Of a DNA stretch of 33,799 nt, positions 23,441 through 31,864 are shown one piece after another (position 1 is the stretch's first letter; every line of letters starts with the position of its first letter). Origin of the DNA: Lachnospiraceae bacterium (GTDB lineage Bacteria > Bacillota > Clostridia > Lachnospirales > Lachnospiraceae); contig JAJQDE010000013.1 in the NCBI GenBank assembly GCA_021202335.1, positions 9,104-42,902 on the forward strand. The letters are read 5' to 3'. The notes below the pieces were generated by a model, which did no database searches, was not told where the DNA came from, and saw nothing but the letters and a program-made list of their open reading frames with translations. The position numbers were made by a program, and so were the translations under genes.

Positions 23441-24052
23441 ATGAAATTATATTGGATTTTACTTGTGTTATTTTTATCTTCGTTTTTGTGCGGCTGCGGC
23501 AGCAGCAATGAAAAAGGTCTTATGCTTGAGCTTGATGCCGGTGAGCAGATGTCCGGGGCTGAAACGGCTGATATCGGTCCGGAGGAGAGCGAGCCGGAGA
23601 GCAAAGAGCAGGAGCGGATTTACGTCTATGTCTGCGGTGCGGTCAGCGCTCCCGGCGTGTATCAGGCTGACGCCGGCAGCAGGCTGTATGAGGTTATCGA
23701 AATGGCGGGCGGCTTTCTTGCCGAGGCGGATATGACAAGCCTGAATTTGGCGCGCGGAGTTTCCGACGGGGAGCAGATTGTGGTGCTTACTCAGGAGGAG
23801 GCAGCGCAAAAAGAGAATGAGGCAGCGCAAAAAGAAAATGCGGATGCACAGACGGACTCAGGGCTGATAAACATTAATACGGCGTCGCTTGAGGAGCTGA
23901 CCCGGATTTCCGGGATCGGGGAGAGCCGCGCCAGCGCAATCATAGATTACCGCGAGAAGAACGGCGCGTTTTCATCGATTGAGGAGATAAAAAATGTGGA
24001 CGGCATCAAGGACGGACTTTTTTCAAAAATAAAGGATTATATCACTGTTTAA
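23441..24052 (+). CDS. comEA: ComEA-like DNA-binding lipoprotein
   Basis: 203 residues. The signal peptide ends in a lipobox (LCGC, Cys19), so it should be lipid-anchored outside the membrane. Residues 60-120 form an SLBB domain (IYVYVCGAVSAPGVYQADAGSRLYEVIEMAGG...DGEQIVVL). A short AAQKEN repeat linker follows. The C-terminal helix-hairpin-helix pair (LININTASLEELTRISGIGESRASAIIDYREKNGAFSSIEEIKNVDGIKDGLFSKI) binds double-stranded DNA. In competence, ComEA captures incoming DNA and passes it to ComEC, which is encoded four genes downstream. Bacillus ComEA has a membrane anchor instead of a lipid. GGAG is 14 bases from ATG 23441; ATG 23428 would open a different 27-codon overlapping frame. Confidence 0.9.
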   Translation: MKLYWILLVLFLSSFLCGCGSSNEKGLMLELDAGEQMSGAETADIGPEESEPESKEQERIYVYVCGAVSAPGVYQADAGSRLYEVIEMAGGFLAEADMTSLNLARGVSDGEQIVVLTQEEAAQKENEAAQKENADAQTDSGLININTASLEELTRISGIGESRASAIIDYREKNGAFSSIEEIKNVDGIKDGLFSKIKDYITV

Positions 24053-24078
24053 TTTATGGCAACGGAAAGGCATGGTTA

Positions 24079-24771
24079 TTGAAAATGGCAAAGAAAATTT
24101 TGGTGGTGGACGATGAAAAGCTTATTGTAAAGGGCATTCGTTTCAGTCTTGAGCAGGACGACATGGAGGTCGACTGTGCGTACGACGGCGAGGAAGCGCT
24201 GGAGAAGGTGAAGTCTAACAAATACGATATCATCCTTTTGGATATCATGCTGCCCAAGCTTACGGGGCTTGAGGTTTGCCAGCAAATTCGGGAATTTTCA
24301 AACGTGCCTGTGATCATGCTTACCGCAAAGGGCGATGATATGGACAAGATATTGGGGCTTGAATACGGCGCGGACGACTACATCACAAAGCCCTTTAATA
24401 TTCTTGAGGTAAAGGCGCGCATCAAGGCGATAATGCGCAGGACCGCGGGCAAGGCTGAGCCTGAAAAAAAGCCGCAGCTTGTGGAGGCGGGCGACCTGCA
24501 GCTTGACTGTGAGGGCAGGCGGCTTTATATTGCGGGCAGGGAGGTCAATCTGACTGCAAAGGAATTTGACGTGCTTGAGCTTTTGGTTTTAAATCCCAAT
24601 AAGGTGTACAGCCGCGAAAAGCTTTTGAAGCTGGTGTGGGGAGCGGATTATCCCGGGGATGTGCGCACGGTGGACGTACATATCAGGAGGCTTCGCGAAA
24701 AAATAGAGTCCAACCCGAGTGAACCCAAATATGTCCATACAAAATGGGGCGTAGGCTATTATTATAAATAG
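24079..24771 (+). CDS. OmpR/PhoB-family response regulator
   Basis: 230 residues. The receiver has Asp11-Asp12, phosphoacceptor Asp55 (ILLDIMLP), the Thr in VIMLTAK and Lys104 (ITKPF). A winged-helix DNA-binding domain follows (about 135-230) with NLTAKEFDVLELLVLNPNKVYSREKLL and VDVHIRRLREKIE..YVHTKWGVGYYYK. AAAGG is eight bases before a TTG at 24079; ATG 24085 is the alternative start. The kinase gene begins ten bases after the stop. The pair resembles WalRK/PhoPR-type systems. Lying between comEA and comEC, it may govern competence or envelope genes, which is inference from position only. Confidence 0.92.
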   Translation: MKMAKKILVVDDEKLIVKGIRFSLEQDDMEVDCAYDGEEALEKVKSNKYDIILLDIMLPKLTGLEVCQQIREFSNVPVIMLTAKGDDMDKILGLEYGADDYITKPFNILEVKARIKAIMRRTAGKAEPEKKPQLVEAGDLQLDCEGRRLYIAGREVNLTAKEFDVLELLVLNPNKVYSREKLLKLVWGADYPGDVRTVDVHIRRLREKIESNPSEPKYVHTKWGVGYYYK

Positions 24772-24781
24772 GAGAAAAACA

Positions 24782-26218
24782 GTGGGAAAGGCTAAGCTTT
24801 TAAAAACCTTCAAAAGCCTTAAGGTAAGAATTTTCTGTATTGTGATAGCGGTGGGGATTATTCCCTGCATTATATTGCATGTCGGTATATTGGAGAGATA
24901 TATGGATAATGCGGTGTCCAACCGGACGACCGAGGCGCAGACGCAGGTTAAGATTATTGCGGATCATCTGCTGACCTACAATTATCTGCTTGACAATACG
25001 AACGAGGTTATCAATGCGGAGCTGTCGCTGCTTTCCAATCTCTACGACGGCAGGGTGCTGATTATAGACAGCAATTTAAAGATTATAAAGGATACCTATG
25101 CGATAAGCGAGGGAAAGACGATTATATCAGAGGATATTGTCAAGTGCCTTAAGGACGGCGCGGCGGCAAACAGCCTTGAGGGCAAGGAGTATATCGAGAT
25201 TATCGTGCCGATTGAGGAAAAGCTCGCCGACAGCTCATCGCATGTGGTTGGAGTGATGCTTGCGAGCGTGTCCACGGACAGCATCATTTCCGGCTATGAG
25301 TACATAAAGAGCAGAGCTTATATCCTGGAAATGACGGCTTTGGTGGTAGTGTTTGGGCTGGCGTTTTTTTTGAGCCGCAAGCTGTTAAGGCCGTTTGAAA
25401 GGATTACGGAGGCAATCAACGAGGTAAAGAACGGATTTACGGATGAGGAGATTAACGTGCGCGATTACACGGAAACGGAGCGGATCGGGGACGCGTTTAA
25501 TCAAATGCTTGGCAGAATGAAGGTGCTGGATGACTCCAGGCAGGAATTTGTGTCAAACGTTTCTCATGAGCTGAAAACCCCGCTTGCTTCGATGAAGGTG
25601 CTGGCGGATTCGCTGCTTGAGCAGGAGGATGTGCCGGCGGAGCTGTATCGCGAGTTTATGACGGACATTGCGGCTGAGATTGACCGTGAGAATAAAATAA
25701 TAACCGATTTGCTGTCGCTCGTGAAAATGACAAGAACCTCCGAGGACATGAACGTGGAAACGATGGATATCAATTCAATACTTGAGCTGTTATTAAAGAG
25801 ATTGGGTCCGATTGCGGCGCGCGCGGAGGTAAAAATCATTTTTGAGAGCCGCAGGCCGGTCAGCGCGGAGGTGGACGAGGTCAAGCTTACGCTGGCGCTG
25901 TCTAATCTGGTGGAAAATGCGATTAAATATAATGTTGAGGGCGGATGGGTCAAGGTAGTGCTTGACGCGGACCACCAGTATTTTACGGTTGAAGTATCGG
26001 ATTCGGGAATAGGTATTCCGCAGGAATCCATTGAGCATATTTATGAACGCTTTTACCGTGTCGACAAATCACATTCAAGAGAAATAGGCGGCACGGGGCT
26101 TGGACTTGCGATTACAAGGAGCGCGGTGCTTATGCACAGAGGCTCTATCAATGTGAGCAGCGTGGAGGGAGTAGGCACGGTATTTACGGTGAAAATTCCG
26201 CTTACCTATATTGCGTGA
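24782..26218 (+). CDS. Sensor histidine kinase
   Basis: 478 residues, GTG start with AGGAG. A membrane helix (about 18-36) is followed by an extracytoplasmic sensor region (about 37-180), perhaps PAS/dCache-like. The second membrane helix lies near 185-203. A HAMP domain follows (RPFERITEAINEVKNGFTDEEI...ERIGDAFNQM), then the HisKA site with His262 (FVSNVSHELKTPLAS). The ATPase domain has NLVENAIKYN, DSGIGIP, YERFYRVDKSHSREIGGTGLGLAI and GVGTVFTVKIP. The GerMN gene follows directly; its proposed start is 45 bases past the stop. It should phosphorylate the response regulator encoded just upstream. Confidence 0.95.
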   Translation: MGKAKLLKTFKSLKVRIFCIVIAVGIIPCIILHVGILERYMDNAVSNRTTEAQTQVKIIADHLLTYNYLLDNTNEVINAELSLLSNLYDGRVLIIDSNLKIIKDTYAISEGKTIISEDIVKCLKDGAAANSLEGKEYIEIIVPIEEKLADSSSHVVGVMLASVSTDSIISGYEYIKSRAYILEMTALVVVFGLAFFLSRKLLRPFERITEAINEVKNGFTDEEINVRDYTETERIGDAFNQMLGRMKVLDDSRQEFVSNVSHELKTPLASMKVLADSLLEQEDVPAELYREFMTDIAAEIDRENKIITDLLSLVKMTRTSEDMNVETMDINSILELLLKRLGPIAARAEVKIIFESRRPVSAEVDEVKLTLALSNLVENAIKYNVEGGWVKVVLDADHQYFTVEVSDSGIGIPQESIEHIYERFYRVDKSHSREIGGTGLGLAITRSAVLMHRGSINVSSVEGVGTVFTVKIPLTYIA

Positions 26219-26262
26219 GGCTTTCGCGCGTGATTTATATTTATAACGGAGGACAGGGATTA

Positions 26263-27198
26263 TTGAAGAGGAGTTTTTTTTGTGCGGCGGTTTTGCTCTG
26301 CTGTCTGCTGATTGCCGCAGGCTTTACCGGCTGCGGAAAAAATGATAAGCCGCAGGGAACGCCTGTCGACATATCATATCTCAATAAGAGCGAAACAAAG
26401 CTTGTGAAGGAAACACATTATCTTTCAGGTGAAACCATTAAAGAGCAAATTGTGGAGGTGCTGACGCTGCTAAGCGCGGCGCCGGAAAATAAGGAGCTGC
26501 ACGCGACCATCTCAAACGGCGTCAGTGTCATTTCCTATTCGTTTGAGGGCGAGCAGGTCACAGTGTCCTTAAACGACAAATATAAGGAGCTGTCGTCTGC
26601 CGCGGAGGTGCTGACAAGAGCGGCAATTGTGCGCAGTCTGACATCAATAGAGGGCGTAAGCGGCGTGATGCTTACCATCAATGCAGAGCCGCTTACCGAT
26701 GCGTCGGGAAACGCTGTGGGCATCATGACAGCGGATATGTTTGTCGATAACGCGGGCACGAAGGTAGAGGAAACGGATACAAAGGTGACGCTCCGCCTTT
26801 ACTTTGCAAATGAGGACGGAGACGGGCTGATAGCCGTAAACAGAGAGCTTTCCCACAATGCGGACGTTTCAAATGTATCTATGGAAAAGCTTGTACTGGA
26901 GCAATTGATAAGCGGACCTGCAAGTGACGAAACATACCCTACCATCAATCCGGACACAAAGGTGGTGAGCGTGACGGTAAAGGACGGCGTGTGCCATATC
27001 AATTTTGACGGCACGTTTGAAACGCCGATAAATAATGTTACCACGGACGTTACAATCTATTCCATTGTAAATTCGCTTTCGGAGCTGAGCAATGTCAATA
27101 AGGTGCAGATTTCGATAGACGGCGACAGTGACAATAAATTTAGGGACAAGTATGATTTTTCAACGATTTTTGAGAGAAATCTGTCGCTTGTCAATTAA
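26263..27198 (+). CDS. Lipoprotein with two GerMN domains
   Basis: 311 residues from TTG 26263, chosen because GGAGG lies ten bases upstream and because it yields a clean lipoprotein signal (MKRSFFCAAVLLCCLLIAAGFTGC, lipobox Cys24). The longer ORF to 26215 overlaps the kinase gene. Two repeats of the GerMN (sporulation/spore germination) fold follow, about 45-170 (SGETIKEQIVEVLTLL...VSVISYSFEGEQVTVSL) and about 185-300 (MEKLVLEQLISGP...VSVTVKDGVCHINFDGTF). GerMN proteins sit at the cell or forespore envelope. A two-component system next to a GerMN lipoprotein recalls LpqB-MtrAB in Actinobacteria, where the lipoprotein modulates the kinase; such a role here is inference. Confidence 0.85.
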   Translation: MKRSFFCAAVLLCCLLIAAGFTGCGKNDKPQGTPVDISYLNKSETKLVKETHYLSGETIKEQIVEVLTLLSAAPENKELHATISNGVSVISYSFEGEQVTVSLNDKYKELSSAAEVLTRAAIVRSLTSIEGVSGVMLTINAEPLTDASGNAVGIMTADMFVDNAGTKVEETDTKVTLRLYFANEDGDGLIAVNRELSHNADVSNVSMEKLVLEQLISGPASDETYPTINPDTKVVSVTVKDGVCHINFDGTFETPINNVTTDVTIYSIVNSLSELSNVNKVQISIDGDSDNKFRDKYDFSTIFERNLSLVN

Positions 27199-27216
27199 AA
27201 TCCGGAGGACTGATGA

Positions 27217-29559
27217 ATGAAAAGACCACTTTGCAGCGTGTGTCTGGCATTTGTGGTGTGCGTGTTTGTGTATCTTTTCGCGGGACTGCTGCCTGCCGTG
27301 CAGGTTGATGAAACGGACGGCAGCAGAGTTACGCTGACGGGCGAGCTGTACAACAAGGAGTATAAAAATGACAGCCTGGTGCTGTATCTGAGACATGTCA
27401 AAAAAATCGATAATCGTTCCGGTGCCGGTATTTCCTCAAAAGAACAGAATATTGTTGAATACGAAAATGATATAAGCGTAATGTGTTATTTGGACGGCAG
27501 CGCGTCAATCTGTTATGAAGAGCCGAAAATCGGCGCATGGCTCTGCATTGCGGGCGAGGTATCGCTGTTTGACGAAGCCGCAAATCCGGGGGAGTTTGAC
27601 GCGGTTTCTTATTATCGCACACTGGGAATTTATTACCGCCTCTACGATGCCGATATTATTGCCGGGGGCGAGGCTTACAGTGTATATCGTGAGGGGCTTT
27701 ATCGGCTGCGCAGGTATTTTGGAAGCATATATGATTCACTGCTTTCCGAAAAGGCTGCCGCAACGTTGAAGGCGATGGCGCTCGGTGACAGGTCGGAGCT
27801 TGATGCCAAAAGCAAGACGCTGTTCCAAAGAAGCGGTATTTCGCATATCCTTGCCATTTCGGGGCTTCACATCACCTTTATCGGTATGATGGCATACGGA
27901 CTTCTCAAAAAGCTCAGGCTTCCACGCGTCTTATCCGCGGCGTTTTGCGTGGCTTTTATCATAGCCTATGGCGATATGACGGGAATGTCAGGCTCCGCAT
28001 ACCGTGCGGTGTTTATGTTTGGAATGAAGCTTTTGGCGGAAGCGCTCGGACGCACCTATGACATGATGACGGCGCTTTCCCTTGCGGCAGTGCTCCTGCT
28101 TTTTTCGCAGCCCTTGTATATACGGCAGCCGGGTTTTTTGCTGTCGTTCGGCGCAATTCTTGGAATCGGGCTGTTTTCCGATATGATGAAGCCGGGACTC
28201 TCCCTGAAAAACAATGCGCGTATCGCAAATAAGCTTATTATAAGGCCGGTTGAAGCCCTGACCGGAAGTCTTAGTATTTTTCTTGTGCATTTCCCAATTA
28301 TTTTGTGTACCTATTATGAATTTCCAATATATTCGTTTCTGCTGAATTTAATCATTATTCCGGCGATGAGTCTGCTGCTTGCGGCAGGGCTTTTGTGTCT
28401 GCTCTGCGGCAGTATAGGGGGCGTGCTGTCGGTGGCGGCAAAGCTTGCGGGACTTTTCTGCGAGGCGCTTTTGGCGGGATTTGAATATGCAAGCGCATTT
28501 TCACTGAAGCTGCCGTTTGCGCAATGGATTACGGGAAAGCCGCCGGCGTGGAAAACAGCGGTGTTTTACGCGGCAGTGCTTTCGCTTTGGCTGATGCAAA
28601 TGTATGCGGTGAGAGCTTCCGGGGAAAAACGCGCGCATGCGCTCAACATGCGAATCGGAGTACCTTATTGGTGCAAGCTGATAGTGATTGTCCTGGCGGC
28701 AGGCTTGCTGAGCCATAGGGAATATTATGACACATGCGTCACTTTTTTGGACGTCGGGCAGGGTGACGGAATTTGGGTGGAGAGCGCAAGCGGAAGGCAT
28801 TACCTGATTGACTGCGGAAGCACCTCAAAGAGCGCGCTTGGGGAGTACACGCTTTTGCCGTTTTTGAAATACATGGGAAATTCAAGGCTGGACGCCGTGT
28901 TCCTGACACATTTGGACGAGGACCACATTTCGGGAGTGCGTGAGCTTTTGGAGGAGTATGAGAATGGAAGCGGCGCGTCGGGAGTGCAGATTGACAGGAT
29001 TATACTGTCAGCGGCTGTCATAGAGGATGAGGCATATTATGAGCTGAAGGCGCTCTGCGGGCAAAAGGGCATACCTGTTTTGTATGCGGCAGCGGGGGAC
29101 GTCATCGGTGATGAGGAGCTGTATTTTGAAGTGCTGCACCCGGACGGCGCTTACACGACGGATTCGCGCAACGCCTATTCGCTGGTGATGCGCATGACCG
29201 TAAAGTGTAAAAATACGGATTTTCATGCGCTGCTTACGGGCGATGTCGAGGCGGACGGAGAAGCAGAGGTGGCGGCGTATTTAAGGGAAAATTATGCGGA
29301 TGCGCATATTGAGCTTTACAAGGCGGCGCATCACGGCTCAAAATATTCAAATACTTTGGATTTGCTTGAGCTGATAAGCCCGACGCTGTCGGTTATCTCC
29401 TGCGGTGAAAATAACAGCTATAACCATCCGCATGCCGAGGCAGTTGCAAATATGGAGCAGGCGGGAAGCCAAATAGCCGTCACAAAGGATTGCGGGGCAA
29501 TCATAGTACATATAGACAATGACGGCTGGAGCGCCGAGCGGTATCTTAAGGAAAAATAA
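27217..29559 (+). CDS. comEC: ComEC/Rec2 DNA uptake channel
   Basis: 780 residues, complete. An N-terminal membrane helix and an OB-like domain (about 30-150) precede the competence membrane domain (about 190-510), which has many helices and the signature FQRSGISHILAISGLHITFIGMMAYG. The C-terminal metallo-beta-lactamase-like domain has FLDVGQGDG (near 511), THLDEDHISG (near 565), LLTGD (near 672) and KAAHHGSKYSNT, so the metal and nuclease residues look intact. It moves single-stranded DNA across the membrane during transformation. GGAGG nine bases before ATG 27217. It is followed by repeat copy D and holA. The reading frame shows no damage. Confidence 0.95.
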   Translation: MKRPLCSVCLAFVVCVFVYLFAGLLPAVQVDETDGSRVTLTGELYNKEYKNDSLVLYLRHVKKIDNRSGAGISSKEQNIVEYENDISVMCYLDGSASICYEEPKIGAWLCIAGEVSLFDEAANPGEFDAVSYYRTLGIYYRLYDADIIAGGEAYSVYREGLYRLRRYFGSIYDSLLSEKAAATLKAMALGDRSELDAKSKTLFQRSGISHILAISGLHITFIGMMAYGLLKKLRLPRVLSAAFCVAFIIAYGDMTGMSGSAYRAVFMFGMKLLAEALGRTYDMMTALSLAAVLLLFSQPLYIRQPGFLLSFGAILGIGLFSDMMKPGLSLKNNARIANKLIIRPVEALTGSLSIFLVHFPIILCTYYEFPIYSFLLNLIIIPAMSLLLAAGLLCLLCGSIGGVLSVAAKLAGLFCEALLAGFEYASAFSLKLPFAQWITGKPPAWKTAVFYAAVLSLWLMQMYAVRASGEKRAHALNMRIGVPYWCKLIVIVLAAGLLSHREYYDTCVTFLDVGQGDGIWVESASGRHYLIDCGSTSKSALGEYTLLPFLKYMGNSRLDAVFLTHLDEDHISGVRELLEEYENGSGASGVQIDRIILSAAVIEDEAYYELKALCGQKGIPVLYAAAGDVIGDEELYFEVLHPDGAYTTDSRNAYSLVMRMTVKCKNTDFHALLTGDVEADGEAEVAAYLRENYADAHIELYKAAHHGSKYSNTLDLLELISPTLSVISCGENNSYNHPHAEAVANMEQAGSQIAVTKDCGAIIVHIDNDGWSAERYLKEK

Positions 29560-29620
29560 AAGAGATAAACGATAAAAAATGTGTTACAATAAAAAAGAAT
29601 GGAAAAGGGAGGCTGATAGT

Positions 29621-29713
29621 GTGAAAAAATAAATTTTTCACAAGAACCAACTTTGTTGGTTCTGCAAATATTGTGCTTGCGCCCAAATTCGCGGGTTTGA
29701 GCAAGAATGGGGG
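29621..29713 (+). repeat. Intergenic modular repeat, copy D (between comEC and holA)
   Basis: This copy carries both hairpin modules in series: GTGAAAAA-ATAAA-TTTTTCAC (29621-29641; compare copy A) and AGAACCAA-CTTTG-TTGGTTCT (29643-29663; identical to copy C). Then GCAAATATTGTG replaces the GCAAGTTTGTG of the others, and the core is replaced by CTTGCGCCCAAATTCGCGGGTTTGA-type sequence whose ends pair (CTTGC with GCAAG). It ends in GGGGGATTAAG before the holA ATG. Confidence 0.75.
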
Positions 29714-29719
29714 ATTAAG

Positions 29720-30706
29720 ATGAAGCGTATTGCGGCGGATATTAAAAACGGAAGCTTTTGCGGAGTTTATCTGCTTTACGGTGAGGAAACGTATCTTGTA
29801 AAGCAATACCGCGATAATCTGAAAAGGGCGATTGCCCCTGAGGATGACGCCATGAACTGCAGTGTTTATTCCGGAAAGGACATCGATGTCAATGAGCTGG
29901 CGGATATGGCGGAAACGATGCCGTTTTTTGCCGACAGACGCGTGATCATCGTGGAAAACAGCGGATTTTTTAAGGGCGCCGCCAATGAAAGGCTTGTGGA
30001 GCTTATTAAAAATCTGCCTGAAACCTCGCATCTTATTTTCAGTGAGGCTGAGGTGGACAAGCGGGGAAAGCTTTATAAGGCAGTGACGGCAAACGGTTAT
30101 GCGGCGCTCTGCGAGGCGCAGGATGAAGCAACGCTCAAGAGATGGGTTATGAGTCTGCTCAAAAAGGAGGACAAACGCATTACGGCTGATGCGCTCAACA
30201 TTTTGCTGGATAAAACGGGCACAAGCATGGAAAACATAAGGCGAGAGGTGGAAAAGCTGGTCTGTTATAAATACTATGACGAGGGCTTCACGGCGCAGGA
30301 CGTTGAGGAAATATGTACCGTGCAGTTGCAAAACAGGATATTTGACATGGTGGAGGCAGTTGCGGCAAAGGATCGCCGCACGGCGCTCTCCCTGTATTAT
30401 GATTTGATTGCCTTAAAGGAAGCGCCTATGAAAATTTTGGCGCTGATTGCAAGGCAGTTTAATATGCTTTTACAGGTGAAGGAGATGAGGCAAAAGGGCT
30501 ATCCGGAGAGCGCAATCGCACAGCAGACGGGGCTTAACGCGTATTACCTTAAAAAGAAATATATTCCGCAGGCCGCCCGGTTTGAGCTGCCTCAGCTTGA
30601 GAATGCGCTTAAGGCATGCGTGGAGGCTGACGAAAACGTAAAGACCGGGAAAATGCCTGACAATTTGAGCGTTGAACTGATTATTATAGGATTGAGCGCA
30701 GGATAA
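29720..30706 (+). CDS. holA: DNA polymerase III, delta subunit
   Basis: 328 residues. HolA is the clamp-loader wrench that opens the sliding clamp. The sequence shows GVYLLYGEETYLVKQYRDNLKRAI at the start, VIIVENSGFFKG, ADKRGKLYKA-type positions (VDKRGKLYKAV), the DKTGTSMENIRREVEKLVCY segment and the C-terminal APMKILALIARQFNMLLQVKEMRQKG collar helices. All are typical of Firmicute HolA (YqeN). comEC next to holA is a conserved order in Firmicutes. ATG 29720 has a GGGGG ribosome binding site. The DUF4250 gene follows after 18 bases. Confidence 0.93.
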   Translation: MKRIAADIKNGSFCGVYLLYGEETYLVKQYRDNLKRAIAPEDDAMNCSVYSGKDIDVNELADMAETMPFFADRRVIIVENSGFFKGAANERLVELIKNLPETSHLIFSEAEVDKRGKLYKAVTANGYAALCEAQDEATLKRWVMSLLKKEDKRITADALNILLDKTGTSMENIRREVEKLVCYKYYDEGFTAQDVEEICTVQLQNRIFDMVEAVAAKDRRTALSLYYDLIALKEAPMKILALIARQFNMLLQVKEMRQKGYPESAIAQQTGLNAYYLKKKYIPQAARFELPQLENALKACVEADENVKTGKMPDNLSVELIIIGLSAG

Positions 30707-30724
30707 CGGAAGGGAGGGATATGT

Positions 30725-30898
30725 ATGCTGCCTAAGGACGCGGCAATGCTGCTAAGCTATATGAATTTAAAGCTTCGGGATTTTTACCCGAGCCTTGACG
30801 CCTTTTGTGAGGACACGGGGGAGGACAAAAGCGCCATAGAGGAGATAATTTCCCAAATTGATTATCATTATGACGGCGAAAAGAACCGTTTTGTATGA
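30725..30898 (+). CDS. DUF4250 small protein
   Basis: 57 residues: it begins MLPKDAAMLLSYMNLKLRDFY and ends IDYHYDGEKNRFV. The pattern MLPKD..MLLS..N.KLRD.Y.SLD.......I......I.Y.YD...N.F is that of DUF4250, a family of very short proteins with unknown function. AGGGAGGG seven bases before ATG 30725 is an excellent ribosome binding site; an ATG at 30721 in another frame stops after four codons. It is last in the comEA-holA transcript and convergent with the deacetylase. I see no terminator in the 16-base gap. Confidence 0.85.
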   Translation: MLPKDAAMLLSYMNLKLRDFYPSLDAFCEDTGEDKSAIEEIISQIDYHYDGEKNRFV

Positions 30899-30914
30899 GC
30901 GGAGCAGACAACGC

Positions 30915-31628
30915 TTAATCGAATAACAGCTTATCTACGGTCACAAATTCATAACCCTGCTTTTGCAGCTCGTCTATGACAATTAAAGCGGCTTCAACGG
31001 AGGTCTTGTAGTAATCATGCATCAGGATGATGTCGTTTTCGCTGACATTGTCAATGACTGCCTGCGCCACACATTCAGCGTTCATGGTACACCAGTCGAG
31101 AGGGTCGATATTCCATAAAATCGGGAACATATTAAGCTCGCTCTCAAGGGATTTATCCCATGAGCCGTATGGCGGGCGGACATACTGCACCTCCGCGCCC
31201 GTGATGCCCTGGAGGATTTCGTTCGTCTTTACAAGCTCCTGTTTAAATTCCACACGGTTATTTTTGGTAAGCTGAATGTGGCTGTATGTATGGTTCCCGA
31301 TAAGATGCCCCTCGTCATACATGCGCTTTAGGATATCGGGGTGCAGCTCGGCGTTTTGACCGGTGACAAAAAAGGTTGCATGTACGCCGCGCTCCTTTAA
31401 GCCGTCGAGCAGCGGCTCGGTGTAAACGGGGTGCGGACCGTCGTCAAAGGTGATGGCAGCGCGCTTCACATCGCCGGACGCTTCCGGGGCGGCAGCGGAC
31501 GCGAGGGCAGCGCTGCCGGCGTTATAGAACGCAAGCTGACGGTTTAGGGCAAGGGCTGCGAGGCACAGCGCAAGGACATACAATATTTTGGAGATGAAGC
31601 GATAGTTTTCCGACAGAAAATTTTGCAT
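30915..31628 (-). CDS. Polysaccharide deacetylase (NodB homology), membrane anchored
   Basis: 237 residues. A membrane helix (about 14-32) and an Ala/Ser linker lead to a carbohydrate esterase 4 domain. Motif 1 is TFDDGPH (Asp62, Asp63), motif 2 NHTYSH (His113, His117 bind metal), motif 3 RPPYGSWD (Arg151), motif 4 DPLDW and motif 5 ILMHD. All catalytic positions are kept. Relatives such as PdaA/PgdA remove N- or O-acetyl groups from peptidoglycan or other glycans at the cell surface. The substrate cannot be told from the sequence. GGAAGG lies eight bases before ATG 31628. The gene stands alone on the minus strand. Confidence 0.92.
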   Translation of the reverse strand: MQNFLSENYRFISKILYVLALCLAALALNRQLAFYNAGSAALASAAAPEASGDVKRAAITFDDGPHPVYTEPLLDGLKERGVHATFFVTGQNAELHPDILKRMYDEGHLIGNHTYSHIQLTKNNRVEFKQELVKTNEILQGITGAEVQYVRPPYGSWDKSLESELNMFPILWNIDPLDWCTMNAECVAQAVIDNVSENDIILMHDYYKTSVEAALIVIDELQKQGYEFVTVDKLLFD

Positions 31629-31781
31629 GAGAATAACCTTCCGGAAAAGGAGTTACGTAATAGTATATGCGCTTTGCCGGTAAAATTTCGCGGATTCAGG
31701 GGCATCGGAAACAGAAATTTGAAAATAGAAATTCCAAAATGAAAATTATATATTCCGCTTTCGAAAATGTGCGTACAATAC

Positions 31782-31787
31782 TATAAT
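31782..31787 (+). promoter_or_regulatory. -10 element (TATAAT) upstream of the unknown-protein/epimerase pair
   Basis: A perfect TATAAT lies about 80 bases before the next gene, with only a weak -35 (TTTCGA, 31759-31764). It is the best promoter candidate in the 236-base gap between divergent genes. The rest of the gap is AT-rich, and I see no other gene or RNA in it. Confidence 0.4.
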
Positions 31788-31864
31788 CTATTTAGATTGC
31801 GCAATTAAGCGGATATCTTGGCGAGAGTATGGTGACTATAAATATTATGAGAGGGAGTTTAATG

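Noticed and set aside
23428-23511. 27-codon overlapping frame (MDIGYEIILDF...) as a leader peptide of comEA
   Set aside because: It is better placed relative to the GGAG than ATG 23441, but it overlaps the comEA signal sequence and has no recognisable pattern. I left it as an open possibility only.
29546-30331. 261-codon minus-strand frame over holA
   Set aside because: It is antisense to a recognisable HolA, shows no domain, and includes the reversed repeat copy D.
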